Source: Canna indica
Lineage: Eukaryota > Streptophyta > Magnoliopsida > Zingiberales > Cannaceae
Length of the DNA stretch: 64,000 nucleotides
Assembly: GCA_034359265.1 (NCBI GenBank)
Contig: CP136895.1
Location: forward strand, 43,728,001 to 43,792,000
Direction: 5' to 3'
Positions 20,938 through 33,792 of this stretch are shown piece after piece. A model generated the notes under the pieces. It saw nothing but the letters and a program-made list of their open reading frames with translations, searched no databases and was not told where the DNA came from. The number at the start of each line of letters is the position of its first letter. Positions within the stretch are counted from its first letter, which is position 1. The position numbers and the translations under genes were made by a program.

Positions 20938-23900
20938 TTGTGCTTTTACTGCGATGACAAGTATACCTGGGGGCATAAATGTCAATCGCACCAGTTGTTC
21001 ATGCTTGATGACGGGTTAAGCACTGATAACATCGAAGAAACGATGAAGTTGGAGCCATCGGAGGAAGCTAGAGAGGCCGAATTGATAGAGCAGTCCCTAA
21101 TATCATTCAATGCGTTGTCAGGATGCTTCCTGCCTATGACGCTGCGCTTTCGAGGTCTGGTTGAAGGACATGAAGTGCAAATTCTCCAAGATGGAGGAAG
21201 CACTCACAACTTCATTCAATCTAGAGAAGCCAAGCATCCAGGACTTCCTATCGAGCCTGCGCCAAACTTTGGAGTTATGGTGGGTAATGGCGCTCGAGTT
21301 CAATGTGAAGGAATTACTCGGCGATTGAAATTGCCGATACGAGAAACAACAGTTTAGGTTGTTTCTATATTCTGCCTATCAAAGGGTCCGAAGTCATACT
21401 GGGAGTGGCCTAGATGGCAACCCTTGGGCCTGTAATGATGGACTATGCACGGCTGTGATTTGAATTCCAATTTCAAGGTCGCAAGTGTGTGTGGAAAGGG
21501 GAACAAAGTAGTTCGATCGAGCAGATACCATATCAAGCATTGCGGAGATTGTATGGAACACAAGCAATAGCTGAGTTATACCATCTGGAAATGAGAACAA
21601 ATGAGCAATCGACAGAAGGCGAGGAAGGAGTCGAGATGAATCGATTACTGGCAAGGTATCCACAGGTGTTCATGAAACCTCAAGGTCTTCCCCCGGCAAG
21701 CGTTACGGATCACCAGATTAACTTACCTTCGCAACAAGCTCCAATCAACGTGCGGCCTTACCGATACCCACACTATTAAAAAGCCAAGATTGAACGTCAG
21801 GTGCGGCAGATGTTGACTGAGGGGATCATCTGCCATAGCACCTGCCGGTTTTCTTCGCCAGTGTTACTAATTAAAAAGAAGAATGGCACTTGGTGATTTT
21901 GTGTGGATTACAGGGCGTTGAATGCGGTGACGGTGAAGGATGGTTTCCTATTCCCACCGCCGATGAGCTTTTTGATGAGTTAGAGAAGGCAAAGGTGTTC
22001 TCCAAACTTGATTTGCTATCAGGATACCACCAAATAAGGGTCGCCTCTTCAGATGTGTCAAAGACGGCCTTTAGAACACATGAGGGACACTACGAGTTCT
22101 TAGTTATGCCCTTCAGGCTAATGCTCCATCAACGTTTCAGGCCACGATGAATCGTATTTTCCAGCCATATCTTCGCAAATTCATGCTGGTTTTCTTCTAT
22201 GACATTCTCGTCTACAGTGGCACTTACAATGAACATCTTGAGCATCTAGAAATGGTTCTGCAAACACTTCAGCGACACAACTTGGTGGCCAATCGGAGCA
22301 AATGCTCCTTCGGATGCACAACAATAGAATACTTGGGGCATTTCTTATCCGCCAACGGGTTGCGAGTTGACCCCGGCAAGGTGGCTGCTATTCAAGCATG
22401 GCCACTGCCGACAGATATTCGAGGAGTGAGGGGCTTACTCGGACTGGCTGGGTACTTTCACCGCTTCATCAGAGGGTTCGCGAGCCTTGCAGCGCCCCTC
22501 TCCGACTTGTTGCGCAAAGGCGAGTTCAGTTGGACGAACAAGGTGCAATAGGATTTGGACAACTGAAGGAAGTGTTGAGTAAAGCTCTGATTTTGACACT
22601 GCCTGACTTCGACAAAAGTTTTGAACTTGAAATGAATGCATCGGGGGTGGGAATTGGAGCGGTTTTGAGTCAAGGAGGTAAGTCGATTGCTTATTTTAGC
22701 CAGAAGTTATCTCCTCGTCTCCAAGGACCATCCACTTATCATCGCATGATTTACGCGATTACACAAGCTATCGTATGTCATCCACATACGCGATCATCCA
22801 CATGTGGAGAATTTTGTTAAAGAATGTCAAGTATGTCAGAGGATGAAGACCGAGCAGTTGTCTTTGGCCGGGCTGCTGCAACCATTGCCAATCCCAGAAG
22901 AGATCTTCGAAGACATTGCGATGGACTTTATCAGCAATCTTCCACCATCAGAAGAGAAGACTGATATACTGGTGGTCGTCGACCGATTGACAAAGTATGG
23001 ACACTTCATGGCGCTGCCCAGGAGCTATACTAGTGAGAAGGTGGCGGAAACGCTGGTGGAAGGAGTGATTAAGCTACAAAGTATTCCTCGATCCATCGTT
23101 AGTGATAGAGATTGCCATTTCGGTGGAGAAGTATGGAAGGAACTCGCTCGATTATAAGGAACCGAACTCAAGTTCAGCTCGGCCTATCATCCACAGACGG
23201 ATGGACAAACCGAAGCACTGAATCATTGTGTTGAGATGTATCTCCGTAGTTTTGCGTCTGACAAGATGAAGACTAGCAGGAAGTATCTGCCATGGGTCGA
23301 GTATTGGTATAACACAACATACCAATCAGCCGTAGGGATGACTCCCTTCAAAGCCATCTATGGGCGGGAACCCCCGACTCTATCACGCTATATGGCTGGA
23401 TCGACTATTAACCACGTAGTAGTGAGGGAAATGGGACAACGAGATGAAGTATTGAAGCAGCTTAAGGCAAATCTGCTTCAGGCGCAGCAGCGGATGAAGG
23501 TCCAAGCAGACCAACACCGACGAGAAGTCAATTACCAAGTGGGCGATTGGGTATACATTAGACTTCAACCCTATCAGCAGCTATCTATACAACTTCAAAG
23601 ACAACATAAGTTGAGCCCAAGATTTTTCAAACCTTTCCGGATCTTAAAGAAGGTGGGAGCTGTCGCCTACAAAATCGACATACCAGCATCGGCCATCTTG
23701 CATCCAGTGTTCCAAGTTTCCAAGCTTAAACCTTGTCGCGGCCAACCTGAGATCCAGGTCATCCCCATTCCTTTGTTGGCACCCTTTACTGAAGAAGGGA
23801 TGCCTAATGGAATAACAGAGGAGCCGCCACAAGGAGGAAACAGCCTCGAGGGAGAACACTCATCTCTCAACCTTGAGGACAAGGTTCGTCTGGCACATGG

Positions 23901-24060
23901 GGGTATTGTCACTAGCAACGCACGAGGGGCTTCACTTGAGCAAGCAAGGGACATAGATGACACCAGTCTTGTCGATATAGAAGCAACAGAAGCAACCAAT
24001 AGGATACATGCACAAGTTAGAAGGCAGCCACATCATTTAGACGATTACATACTGCATTAA
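20938..24060 (+). pseudogene. Reina-like pol: knuckle, protease, RT, RNase H, integrase
   Basis: Order: knuckle CFYCDDKYTWGHKC; protease LQDGGSTHNFIQ (near 21190); RT from about 21780 with a stop replacing one residue near 21897 (GTW then FCVDYRALN). The RT active site reads VFFYDILVYS, so the first catalytic Asp of the usual FFDD is Tyr. RNase H has MNAS in place of the usual DAS. An in-frame deletion near 22770-22800 removes the end of RNase H and the integrase start. The integrase core is readable: MDFI, VSDRDCHF, and E in GQTEALNH after a stop at 23155. The C-terminal GPY-type domain ends in HPVFQVSKLK. No chromodomain is evident in the tail. It stops at 24058. Confidence 0.85.
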
Positions 24061-24124
24061 ATAAAGCTACTGTACATGTAATAGAAGACTATAAATAGAG
24101 TGCGTGTAAATGAAGGGGTATCGA

Positions 24125-24245
24125 TGAATAATATGAATTTATTTTCCTCTTAACTTCTTCTTTCTCTACCTTCCTTCTCTTCTTTTCCTCTCTGCTCTTT
24201 CATCCACTACAATCCAGATCTGTTACAGTTATAAGCACCGTAACA
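24125..24245 (+). repeat. 3' LTR of Reina-like element
   Basis: 121 bp copy of 19737-19857, ending at the X3 gag junction. Confidence 0.8.
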
Positions 24246-24260
24246 ATCTATATTTTTCTT

Positions 24261-25505
24261 TTATAAGAAATTTTTATCGTTTTCTAGAAGTTTAACCTTC
24301 ATTCTTGAGTCATTACAATAAAGCAAAAGATAATCATTTTCTTGTTCTAGCATTTTATTTTCCTTTATAAGTTCCTTAAATCTTTTTCTAACAATATTAA
24401 ATTCTTCATACATATAATCAATTTCATTTTCTAATTCTACTTGGGTAAAAATATTATCACCTATAGTGATAGAGGGTACCCCATTGTCCTTTGTCATGAA
24501 ACAAATATTTGCATTCTCCCTTGTGCTTTCTTCCCCACTTCATGGTGATGATGACTCGCTTTGGTCCCAAGTAGCCATTAGTGCTTTCTTCTTCATCCTT
24601 CTTCTTTTATCCTTCTTTGAGGATGATGGGGAGGTGAGCTTGGACTTAGGACAATCGCTCTCCAAGTGTCCGGGCTTGTTGCATTGGAAGCACATGTGTC
24701 TATCTTTGCCCTTCTTCTTCTTGGGAGGCTTTCCCATTAGTTCCATCAACATCCTTCCAAGGTGAATCATCTCTTCTTGGTACTCGGATTCTTCATTCTC
24801 CGATGATGATGATGATGTCTTATCACCATATGATGCTTTTAAGACAATGTTCTTGCCTTTGGGAGCATCTTCCTCCCTTTTTGCCCTCATATGGATCTCA
24901 TGGGTCATGAGATATCCAATGAGTTTAGTGAGCTTCATGGTGCCAAGATTCTTGGCCTCCATGATAGCATCCACCTTTGGCTCCCATACTTTAGGAAGCG
25001 ATCGAAGAAGCTTCCTCACTTTTTCTTCCTCTTGTATGTCCCATCCAAGGTTAGTCAAAGCATTTACAATATTTTGAAAGCGGGCATGCATTTCATCTAT
25101 GGTCTCACGAGTATGCATTTTAAAGAGTTCATAATCATGTTTGATCAAATTAATTTTAGACTCTTTAACTTGGGAAGTTCTCTCATGAGTAGTTTCTAAA
25201 ACATACCAAATTTCAAAAGCGGGTCTACAACACGACATTCTATTGAATTCATTTATAGATAAACCACAATGTAGTGCATTCATTGCTTTGGCATTAGAAG
25301 TAAACAATTTTATCTCTTCTTGAGACCAATAATCAATGCTCTTGGAGGGTAGTTCATAATCAACATGAATAGTTCTCCAAGCATCTAATCCTAGGGATTG
25401 CAAGAAAATACCCATCCTAGTTTTCCAATAATGACAATTGTTTCCATCAAAAAGAGGAGGTGCATGAGTTGAAGATCCTTGACCTAGTGTGATACTAGAA
25501 GCCAT
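24261..25505 (-). pseudogene. X3 gag, N-terminal part with full UBN2-type core
   Basis: Starts at ATG 25505: MASSITLGQGSSTHAPPLFD. The copia gag core is complete: NCHYWKTRMGIFLQSLGLDAW, ALHCGLSINEF, AFEIWYVLETTHER, LIKHDYELFKMHTRETIDEM, LLRSLPKVWEPKVDAI. An acidic Ser-rich linker leads to knuckle 1, intact: CFQCNKPGHLESDC (CX2CX4HX4C). A TGA at 24540-24542 interrupts it; the same frame resumes with a coiled coil (VELENEIDYMYEEFNIVRKR, then FKELIKENK). A TAA follows near 24261. The rest continues beyond the Reina-like insert. Compared with X1, X2 and X7 it retains the second half of the core, so those copies carry an internal deletion. Confidence 0.88.
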
Positions 25506-25548
25506 AAGTGTAGCTAGGTTAGATGGTTAAACCAAAGCATACAACCTT

Positions 25549-25560
25549 GCTCTGATACCA
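25549..25560 (-). other. Primer-binding site of X3
   Basis: On the minus strand, TGGTATCAGAGC, exact for initiator methionine tRNA, two bases after the LTR end at 25563. Confidence 0.9.
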
Positions 25561-26363
25561 AATGTTGGATGAATGTCCACACTAGAAGGGGGGGTTGAAT
25601 AGTGTGTAGGTACTTTTACGTTTAATTGAATTCTTTTCCGGTTTTAATCAATTCAACTACTTGATTCAAGTTTCTTGATCCTTAGTGTGACTAGATGCAA
25701 TTTCAATTAAATCGAGCACAAGTAAGAATCAAATAGAACAATCAAGATAGCAATGCAAACATGAAATATATAGTGGTTCGACCAAACCCGCCTACTCCAC
25801 TATCTTGGCTCCTCACCAAGGATTTCTAATCTTAACACTTTATAGATTGATAGTTTTTCTATGATTATAATAAGGACTTATCCCTTAACCCTAGAGGTGG
25901 GCCTCAACACTATCCTCTAGGAAAGACAACAATCTACAAGACACCAAGGTGTTTACACGCACACCTTGCAAGCTGTTGTTCTAAGGTTTTCAACCTTGGT
26001 CTTAATCTTGGTTTTGATGATAACAAACATGGAACTAATGATTTCATGAAGAGTTATTTTTAGGTTCCATATCGGTTAGCGCACGACATCCCCGATCGAA
26101 AAAATCAGAGAAATCGGAGAAATCGACAAGGACGCTCGTCGTCGCTCGGATTTCATCGGGAAGATAGAGTTTAGGTTTATGGTGTCTAGATAAATTGTAA
26201 ATCCTCACGATGATGCAAAGAAACCCAAAAACCAATCCCGAACCTCAAAACATGAAAAACCTACAAAATTAGAAAAGACCCTGAAATTTACTAAGACTAG
26301 GAAGCTCCTTGAATGGCTATATAACCTAGACATTTTCTTGGCACCAAAAGTGCCGATAATTGT

Positions 26364-27875
26364 TGTTGGCCTAAGGTTTTCAACCTTGGTCTTAATCTTG
26401 GTTTTGATGATAACAAACATCAAACTAATATTTCATTGAGAAATACATTCAGGTTCCAAGTCGGTTAGCGCACGACATCCGCGATCGAAAAAATCAGAGA
26501 AATCGGCAAGGATGCTCGTCGATGCTTGGGATTCTTTGGAAAATTAAAGTTTAGGTCTAGGGTGTCTAGCTTATTTTGTAAATCCTCATGATGATGCATA
26601 AGAATCCAAAAACCAAACCCGAACCCCAAAACACGAAAACTCGAAAAATTAGAAAAGGCCCTGAAATTCACTAAGACTAGGGAGCTCCTTGGAGGGCTAT
26701 ATGACCTAGATATTTTCTTGGCACCAAAAGTGCCGGTAATTGTTCCTTAGGTAAAAACTAGAAAACGAGATATTTTAAAGGAATTTTTGGAAGCCTTTAG
26801 CATACCCATATTTGATTCGGGAGATTATAAAAGTTTCAGTTTTCAAAAATTTGTACTAGACCCCAAAAGTTAGATTTTGATTCTTAAGGATTTTGATTTT
26901 TAGATATTTTTATTGAATCCAAAAGGGGGGTAATCCTTATATAACATTTATGTTTTAAAGTTATGTTTTAAAATCAGCCTTGCCCAGGTTCGTTCGACCA
27001 ACTGGTCGACCGACAGAAGGCAAAAATGAGCAGAAGGTCGCTCGGTCGGTCAACCGACGATCGACCGAACCTGCGATCGGCGGTCGATAACGGGCAAAAA
27101 TCCACCTGTTGAGAAGAGGGGAGCTCTCTCTTCTCTTCATGGCTTATAAATAGGAAGTCGTGAGAGCCTTCCTCCATGATGTTGATAATTTCTAACCTCC
27201 TTGAGCCATATTTTGATAAATTCTAAGCCCTCATTGAGCCAATCTTGTGAAAACCCTAGCTTGAGCCAAAAACCTTGATCTTGCCTTTATTCCTTCATTG
27301 ATTAACCATCAAAGGCATCAAGAGGAAGCTAGGAATTTTATTTTGTAGCTAAGTATTTTATTGTTTGAATTATTGCTCCATTTAATGTTGTATTTTCTTC
27401 TTTATTTCTTTGTATTTGAGTTTGTTTTAGACCTAGAGTGTAGGTCTTGAAATTGGGTGGTAGCCTTGGTGTTTGAGGTTTAAATCAACCGGTGTAAACG
27501 TAGTTTGCTAGTATTAGTTGAGTTGTCCTTAAGGTTCAGGTGGGAGAGTGCTCTCGGTAGGAAGACGGGATACTTTCGGGTGTAGAAGTATCTTCGGTTT
27601 GAGAGAGGAGACTTTCCGATGTTAAACTTGTTTGGAAATCCTAATCGGGGTGCTTAGGTAGTGGAGTAGGCATTGGGGCCGAACCACTATAAATCATTGT
27701 GTTAGCATTGATTTTTTGTTTGAGTTAATTGTTTTATCATTAATCGCTTCCGTATTTAGTCGTTCAATTGTGAATTGCCTAAGTAATTTAAGAAAACGTT
27801 TAAAACGGAATTTAGGCAAATAGATTTAATTATCACACTATTCACCTCCCCTCTATTGTGGTCATTTCACCAACA
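26364..27875 (+). mobile_element. Solo LTR X5 nested in X4
   Basis: TGTTGGCCTAAGG to TTTCACCAACA, 1512 bp, flanked by ATTGT at 26359-26363 and 27876-27880. It inserted into an X4 sequence that exists uninterrupted inside X5 itself ('gtaattgttccttaggtaaa', near 26735). The palindrome cluster is at about 26990-27090. Confidence 0.92.
27145..27152 (+). promoter_or_regulatory. TATA box in X5
   Basis: TATAAATA about 55 bp after the palindrome cluster. Confidence 0.55.
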
Positions 27876-28364
27876 ATTGTTCCTTAGGTAAAAACTAGAT
27901 AACGAGATATTTTTGAGGATTTTTTGGAAGCCTTTAGCATACCCATATGTAACCCGAGAGATTATAAAATTTTTAATTTTTGGAAATTTGTACTAGGCCC
28001 CAAAAGTTAGATTTTGATTCTTAAGAATTTTGATGTTTTTGATATTTTTACTAAAGCCAAATAGGGGGTAATCCTTATATAACATTTATGTCGAAATACT
28101 TAGCGCAGATGAAACCCATAAATCAGCCATGCCCAAAAAAATACACAAGAATTCAGCCCTGCCCAGATTCGGTAGACCGACTGGTCGACCAGTAGAAGGT
28201 ACGTTAAGGCATTTCGGTCGATCGACTGATCGACCAAACGATGCCCAGAATGGGCAAAATGCCTTTGGTCGCTCGGTCGATCGACCGACGATCGATCGGC
28301 AAGCGACCGGGCATCGGCAACGGGTAGAAAAATGCCGGTTGATGAGCCCTCTTGTTTGGGGGGT

Positions 28365-28372
28365 TATAAATA
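28365..28372 (+). promoter_or_regulatory. TATA box in X4
   Basis: TATAAATA within GGGGGGTTATAAATACCC, about 45 bp after the palindrome cluster. Confidence 0.6.
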
Positions 28373-28574
28373 CCCACCCCAAACTCTCTTCCAAGCCTTC
28401 CATGATGCTTCTAAGCCTAAGAGATTCATTTCCTTGCATCTCTACAAGATTTCTTTGAGCCATCCTTGCAAAAACCCTAGTTTTGATCTCCACTCCTTGA
28501 TTAGCCTCCAAGCTTCACCGATTCATAATCTTGAGGCATCAAGAGGACTAGGGAGTTTTCTTTGGAGCTGAGTA

Positions 28575-29540
28575 TGTTGGCCTAAGATTTTCTACCTTGG
28601 TCTTAATCTCAGTTTTGATGATAACAAATATGGAACTAATGTTTCATTGAGAAATATTTTCAGGTTCCATATCGATTAGCGCTCGATGTCTTCGATCGAA
28701 AATATAGGAGAAATCGAAAAATTAGAAGGACATTGATCATCGTGTTCGGGTTCATCGTGGAAATCTCTCGAAGATCGACATGTGCACCAAAGACGTCTTG
28801 GACGAGTCTAAAGCACACATGGAAACCTCTCCAAGTTAACGCACCTTGAAAGCCAGAACCCGAGAACGAAGCACGCAAGAAGAAGGCTGAAAAAAATCAA
28901 GTTCAGCTTAGGTTCGATCGACCAAATGATGTTAAAAAATTGGTAGTAGCCAATTCAGTCGATTGGTCAGTCGACTGAACAGCGCCAAAAATTGGCAGTG
29001 GCTACTTCGGTCGACTGGGCGGTCGACCGACCGAGGCCAAAATCTGGCAGTAGTAGCGTCGATCGACCAAACGATCGACCAGACAACAGAGAAGCATAAT
29101 CGCGTCTGGCGGTTAACCCTCCGATCGACCAGACAGAGCGGAAGAAGTAGGAATTGCCAGCGGTCGCTGGATGGTTGATCGGTCAATCGATCGACGATCG
29201 ATCGACAAGCGACCGAACGGCGAAAATGACTAGTTTTACGCCCGTTGAACAGTCGTTCGGTTGAGGGGTTATAAATACCCCTCACCTAACTCCTTTAACG
29301 ATTCTTAGAAACCTAATTGAGCATTCAAAGGAGAGTTTTGAGCCTTCCAAAGATTAATTACTTGCATTCGCTTCTCCGATCAACAACTTCTCAAAGCACT
29401 CATCTTCCCCCAACTCAGGCTTTGATTTGAGCTTAACGTCTTGGCGAGTTGGAGACTTTGTAGGCTTGGAAAAGAGCATTTGGTCTTGGTTTATTCTTTA
29501 AGCTCTTTTCATTGTAATTTTAATTGTTATTTGAACTATT
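28575..29540 (+). repeat. 5' LTR of X6, truncated at its 3' side
   Basis: Matches the 3' LTR (33155 onward) until 'attgttatttgaact' near 29540, then jumps to gag-internal sequence. Missing are the end of the LTR, the PBS and the gag N-terminus. The palindrome cluster at 28915-29215 is longer than its counterpart in the 3' LTR. Confidence 0.85.
29270..29277 (+). promoter_or_regulatory. TATA box in X6 5' LTR
   Basis: TATAAATA within GGGGTTATAAATACCC. The X6 3' LTR has the same at 33785-33792. Confidence 0.6.
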
Positions 29541-29559
29541 GAGGTATATTTACCGTCTT

Positions 29560-30325
29560 CTAGTCATGATCAAAATAGTGATTCTAGTAGCTCTAAATCC
29601 CTTGACATGTCTTATGAAGAACTACTAGAAGAATGCAAAAAGATGTATGCCTTGCTTATGAAAAAGAACAAGGAAAATAAAAAACTAAAGAAGGAAAATT
29701 TAAGGCTTAGTTCTCGTGCATGAACTAGAAAATGAAAAATTGAACACAAGTACACTTGTTTCTTGCCATGATGATTTTAAGCTTGAAATTGAGAATTTAA
29801 AAAATGAGGTTAAAGATTTGACAAATGAAAATGAAGATTTGAAATAAAAAATGAAACTTAGGAGTAATGATTTGAAAAATGATTTCAAACTTGAGAATGA
29901 AAAATTAAGAGTTGAAAATTGGATGTTAAAATCTCAACTACATGCATTGCATAAATCTATGAATGAGTTGAAGAATGAGATGTTGGTTTTGAGTAGGAAA
30001 GTTAATGCTTCCTCTCTTAAGAATGTCTCCTTTAGGAAACCTCAAAACAAGAATGCTTCAATGCTCATGCTCATCATAGTTTACATGTTAAGCATTCTAA
30101 CTTAAGACCTCATGTTCACAAAAATGACAAAAAGAAAGAATTTCAAGGTCATTGTTTTTGTTGTGGTGTTTATGGGCATGCTATATATGATTGTGCATTT
30201 AAGATGAACCCAAGTGGTGTTAAGAAACTTTGGGTAGCTAAGCCCTCTAACCCCCAAGGACCCAAAGCCATTTGGGTACCAAAGATCTCATCTTCTCTTG
30301 TATGGGGAGCAACCACACAAGGATG
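29560..30325 (+). pseudogene. X6 gag fragment: coiled coil and second knuckle
   Basis: Enters inside the coiled-coil region. Several frame changes and stops lie near 29620-29720, then ELENEKLNTS and KLEIENLKNEVKDLTNENED. A stop at 29845 is followed by an open coil (KNDFKLENEKLRVENWMLKS). A frameshift near 30050 leads to knuckle 2, intact: CFCCGVYGHAIYDC (CX2CX4HX4C). The ending carries KAIWVPKISSSLVWGATTQG and a stop at about 30325. Knuckle 1 is lost to the deletion at the 5' side. Confidence 0.82.
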
Positions 30326-33139
30326 AGTTGATGATAGTTGGTGGGAGTTGCATGAAGACTTAAAGCTTCACCAAATACAAGTTGCAACTTCGCATCGTAT
30401 GGATGCCTTCGGTATGAAAAATTGGCATCTAGGTATACTCTGTATCATCTCCTTATTTTGGCTAGTTCCAATTATAGTTGGAGTTTTGATATACGCTTAA
30501 TATTAGTAGATTTTTCTGATCATGATAAGTTTTAAAAATGTTTTTGATTTTTGATTTTCGGTCTCCTGGAGACCTATGTGGCCTATAATGGGCCTAAACG
30601 ACCTTGTGGTTCTAAATCGTAGGTTAATTGTGGCCTTTAGGTTTTCAACCAATAGGAAGGGTTGAAGATCAATTTTTCATTAATATTACATTTGTGATCT
30701 CTTAAAATTCATTTCAGATTCATGATAACATATTTGAAACGGATTTCAAACTATTTAGCAAAGTGAATTTTTGAAAATGATACTTGATTTTTCTCTTTGC
30801 TATTTGGTTTGGGTTGCTTGCTAGTAGCTTTAGTTTCATTAAATCTACTAATGAAATCTACTTGCAAGTTAAGAATGTTAACGGAAGGCTGTGCTATCAT
30901 GAAGAAAATTGAAAAATAAAAAGACAAGTTTGGCAAAATTTCTAAGAATAAGGTATGGGTTTAATTTTGCAAAAATATTTGTATAATAATTGAATTTTCA
31001 TGTTTAATGATGTCTCTACACTCACGATTGATGTTGCATGACAAATCTATGAAATTTCATGAGTAGGTAAAATTTTGATAACTTAGGTAATTTCATGATA
31101 TCTTGATTGAATAAAACTTGAACTAGGTTCAAATTCTTTATTAGAGACCTCATTTTGAGTTAATGGTTGGCAAACATGTTTAGATACACAAATCACATAA
31201 GTCTAGGTATTTAATCTTGAAAATTTATGTCTAAATGAATAATGTGATAACTAGATCACTTTAGGGGACTTAAACTTGGAAAAGTTTGACCTAAGTCAAC
31301 AAATTGATTTGGACACTTCATTTTAAGTCCAAACTTCATAAACATATTTAGGAATAGGTATGACATGTTTCCATGCATTTAGAATAAAAAATTCATATCG
31401 ATATGGATAAAATGATATAGAGGTCATTTCATGATAACCTCTTTTGAACTAAGTTGACTAAAGTCAATAAATTGACTTAGAGGTCTCATTTTCAATCCAT
31501 ATTTGAGGAACATGTTTAGATTTACTCATGTTAGGTATCCAGAGGTTTAAGTTTGAAAAACCATGAGTAAATAATAAGATTGACACTTAGCAAGTTTCAT
31601 GATAACTAGCTTAGTTTTGAATGAAATCATACTAGGTTGATATCTTGACTTAAGGACATAATTTTTATTTCAAACTTGACATACACTCTTTACATGATCA
31701 TTTTATGGTGTCATAAAAGTTTGAATGAAAACTGAACATGTTTTGAAAAATGATTAAAAATTACAAAAATCCCATTGAAATTTTAGCATTTTTAGTTATT
31801 TCTAGAGAAATGTAGAAAAATTATTTTTAACAGATTCTTGAAACTACACCTTCACTGAAAAATCTAGTTTCTTCAGTAAAAATTTTAGAAATTTTCATCA
31901 AGAATCGGATTTATAGTGGAATTTTGAAGTTGGATTTCAAAAATGCAAAAGTATCACCCTCTTGAAATATAAATGTTTCCGATACTTTAATTTTTCGTCG
32001 AAAACTTCAAATGAAACTTTGTGCATACATTTTGATTTCATTTCATCTATCGTTCTCACTATTATTTGAGTGAAATCATTTCTAAAAATGATTTTGATAT
32101 CTTGAGCGATATATTGAAAAAATGAGTTTTTGGTTGAAATCGAGATCGATTGAAAAATGAACTTTGAAAATTCATTTTGAGCTCAAACTTGACACACGCA
32201 TCTTAAATGATCGTTCAGCGATGTCTGGAAAGTTTGACGCAAAATTGACAACTTTTGAAGAAATACCTGAAATTTATGAAAATGCCCCTGGACTTTCAGG
32301 AATTTTATGAATTTATAGGAAACTGATTTTTGACTGATTCTTGAACCTATAAATTCCTTTAAAAATATAATTTCTACGGTTAAAGTTTCAAAAATGTTCA
32401 TCAAGAAATATGATTTGATTGAGATTTAAGAATTTGATTTATGTATACTTAAGTATCCTTTTGATTTAAGTCAACAAAGTGACTTAGAAACCTCTTTTTA
32501 AGCCCAAACTTGACTCACACACTTAGATTCACTCATGTTAGATGCCTAAATGCCTAAGTTAGAGAAAACATGAGTAGATAGCAAAATTTGGTACTTAGCA
32601 TTTTCATGTTTCCATGTCTATTTTGAATGAAACCGTGCTAAGTTCATACTTTGATCATATGACATTAGTTCACTTCAAATATGATATACATACTTTACAT
32701 GACTATATATTGATATTTTGAAAGTTTGAATGAAATCTAAAAAAGTCATGAAAAATATATAATATTCACGAAAATATCAATACTTAAGCCTATACATGAT
32801 TTATAGACTTGGAATGTATTTATCATCTAATGCTATCATGTATGATTTAGTCTCATATTAGATATTTAATTTTTCATCCCTTTAGTTGAGATTTTCATAT
32901 TTCATGAAAAATAGTTTTAGAGTCTCAACTTTGACTATAGGTTGACTTTTCTTGCCCTTTTTGATTGATGTCAAAATAGGGAGAAAAATATAGGTAAAGG
33001 GAAGAAAATATAGGAAAACCATGCATATAGATAGGGGAAGTTATATTATATAGATATGCATGTTGATAGGGGGATAAATCCCATGTTTGATATCCTTTGT
33101 GCTTAAATGATATATTTTCTTAAGGATGTTTCTCATCAT
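30326..33139 (+). other. Non-coding 3' region of X6
   Basis: 2.8 kb, AT-rich, no credible gene. It contains the conserved block (30558-30670) and hairpin modules (31291-31312, 31460-31479, 32465-32486). The empty site matching LTR A's target is at 31920-31945. It ends in the purine tract. Confidence 0.75.
30558..30670 (+). other. Conserved non-coding block, X6 copy
   Basis: Starts with the perfect hairpin GGTCTCC-T-GGAGACC (30562-30576). The cores CCTATAATGGGCCTAAACGA and AAATCGTAGGTTAATTGTGG follow, then GGAAGGGTTGAAGATC. Confidence 0.82.
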
Positions 33140-33784
33140 CAAAAAGGGGGAGATTGTTGGCCTAAGGTTTTCTACCTTGGTCTTAATCTCGGTTTTGATG
33201 ATAACAAACATGGAACTAATGTTTCATTGAGAAATATTTTCAGATTCCATATCGATTAGCGCTCGATGTCTTCAATCGGAAATATAGGAGAAATCGAAAA
33301 ATCGGAAGGACATTGATCGTCGCGTTTGGGTTTGTCGTGGAAATCTCTCGAAGATTGACGTGTGCACCAAAGACGTCTTGGACGAGTCTAAAGAACACAT
33401 GGAAACCTTTCCATGTTGACGCACATTGAAAGTCGGAACCCAGAAACGAAGCGCGCAAGAAGAAGGCTGAAAAAAATTAAGTTCAGCCTAGGTTCGGTCG
33501 ACCGAATGATGTTAAAAAATTCGATCGACTGAACAATGCCAAAAACCGAGGCCAAAATCTGGCAAAAGCTATGTCGATCGACCAAGTGGTCGACCGGACA
33601 ACAGAGAAGCAGAATTGCGTTTGGTGGTCGACCTTCCAGTCGACCGAATAGAGCGACAGAAGCATGAATTGCCAACGGTCGCTGGGTGGTTGATCGGTCG
33701 ATCGATCGACGATCGATCGGCAAGCGACCGAACGACGGAAACAGCTAGTTTTCTGCCCGTTGAACAGCCATTCGGTTGAGGGGT

Positions 33785-33792
33785 TATAAATA
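33785..33792 (+). promoter_or_regulatory. TATA box in X6 3' LTR
   Basis: TATAAATA within GGGGTTATAAATACCC, about 60 bp after the palindrome cluster. Confidence 0.6.

Larger units (their letters stand above)
19737..24245 (+). mobile_element. Reina-like Ty3/gypsy element with very short LTRs
   Basis: Two 121-bp terminal repeats (19737-19857 and 24125-24245) enclose gag and pol. Both begin TGAATAATAT and end TGTAACA. The first is followed directly by the primer site TTGGTGCTTTCATTGAGAG. A GAAGGGG tract precedes the second. It interrupts X3 gag. A five-base duplication is not obvious (TTCAA on the left, ATCTA on the right), so the ends may be slightly misplaced or the insertion altered the target. 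The small size and gag/pol style fit the Reina group of chromoviruses. Confidence 0.85.

Noticed and set aside
24071..24245. Longer 175-bp 3' LTR starting TGTACATGTAA
   Set aside because: The 5' copy matches only from TGAATAATAT, and a GAAGGGG purine tract lies between, favouring the 121-bp definition.
28129..28511. Open frames over the palindrome cluster on both strands
   Set aside because: Explained by symmetric CGATCG/GGTCGACC repeats in an LTR; not maintained in sister LTRs.
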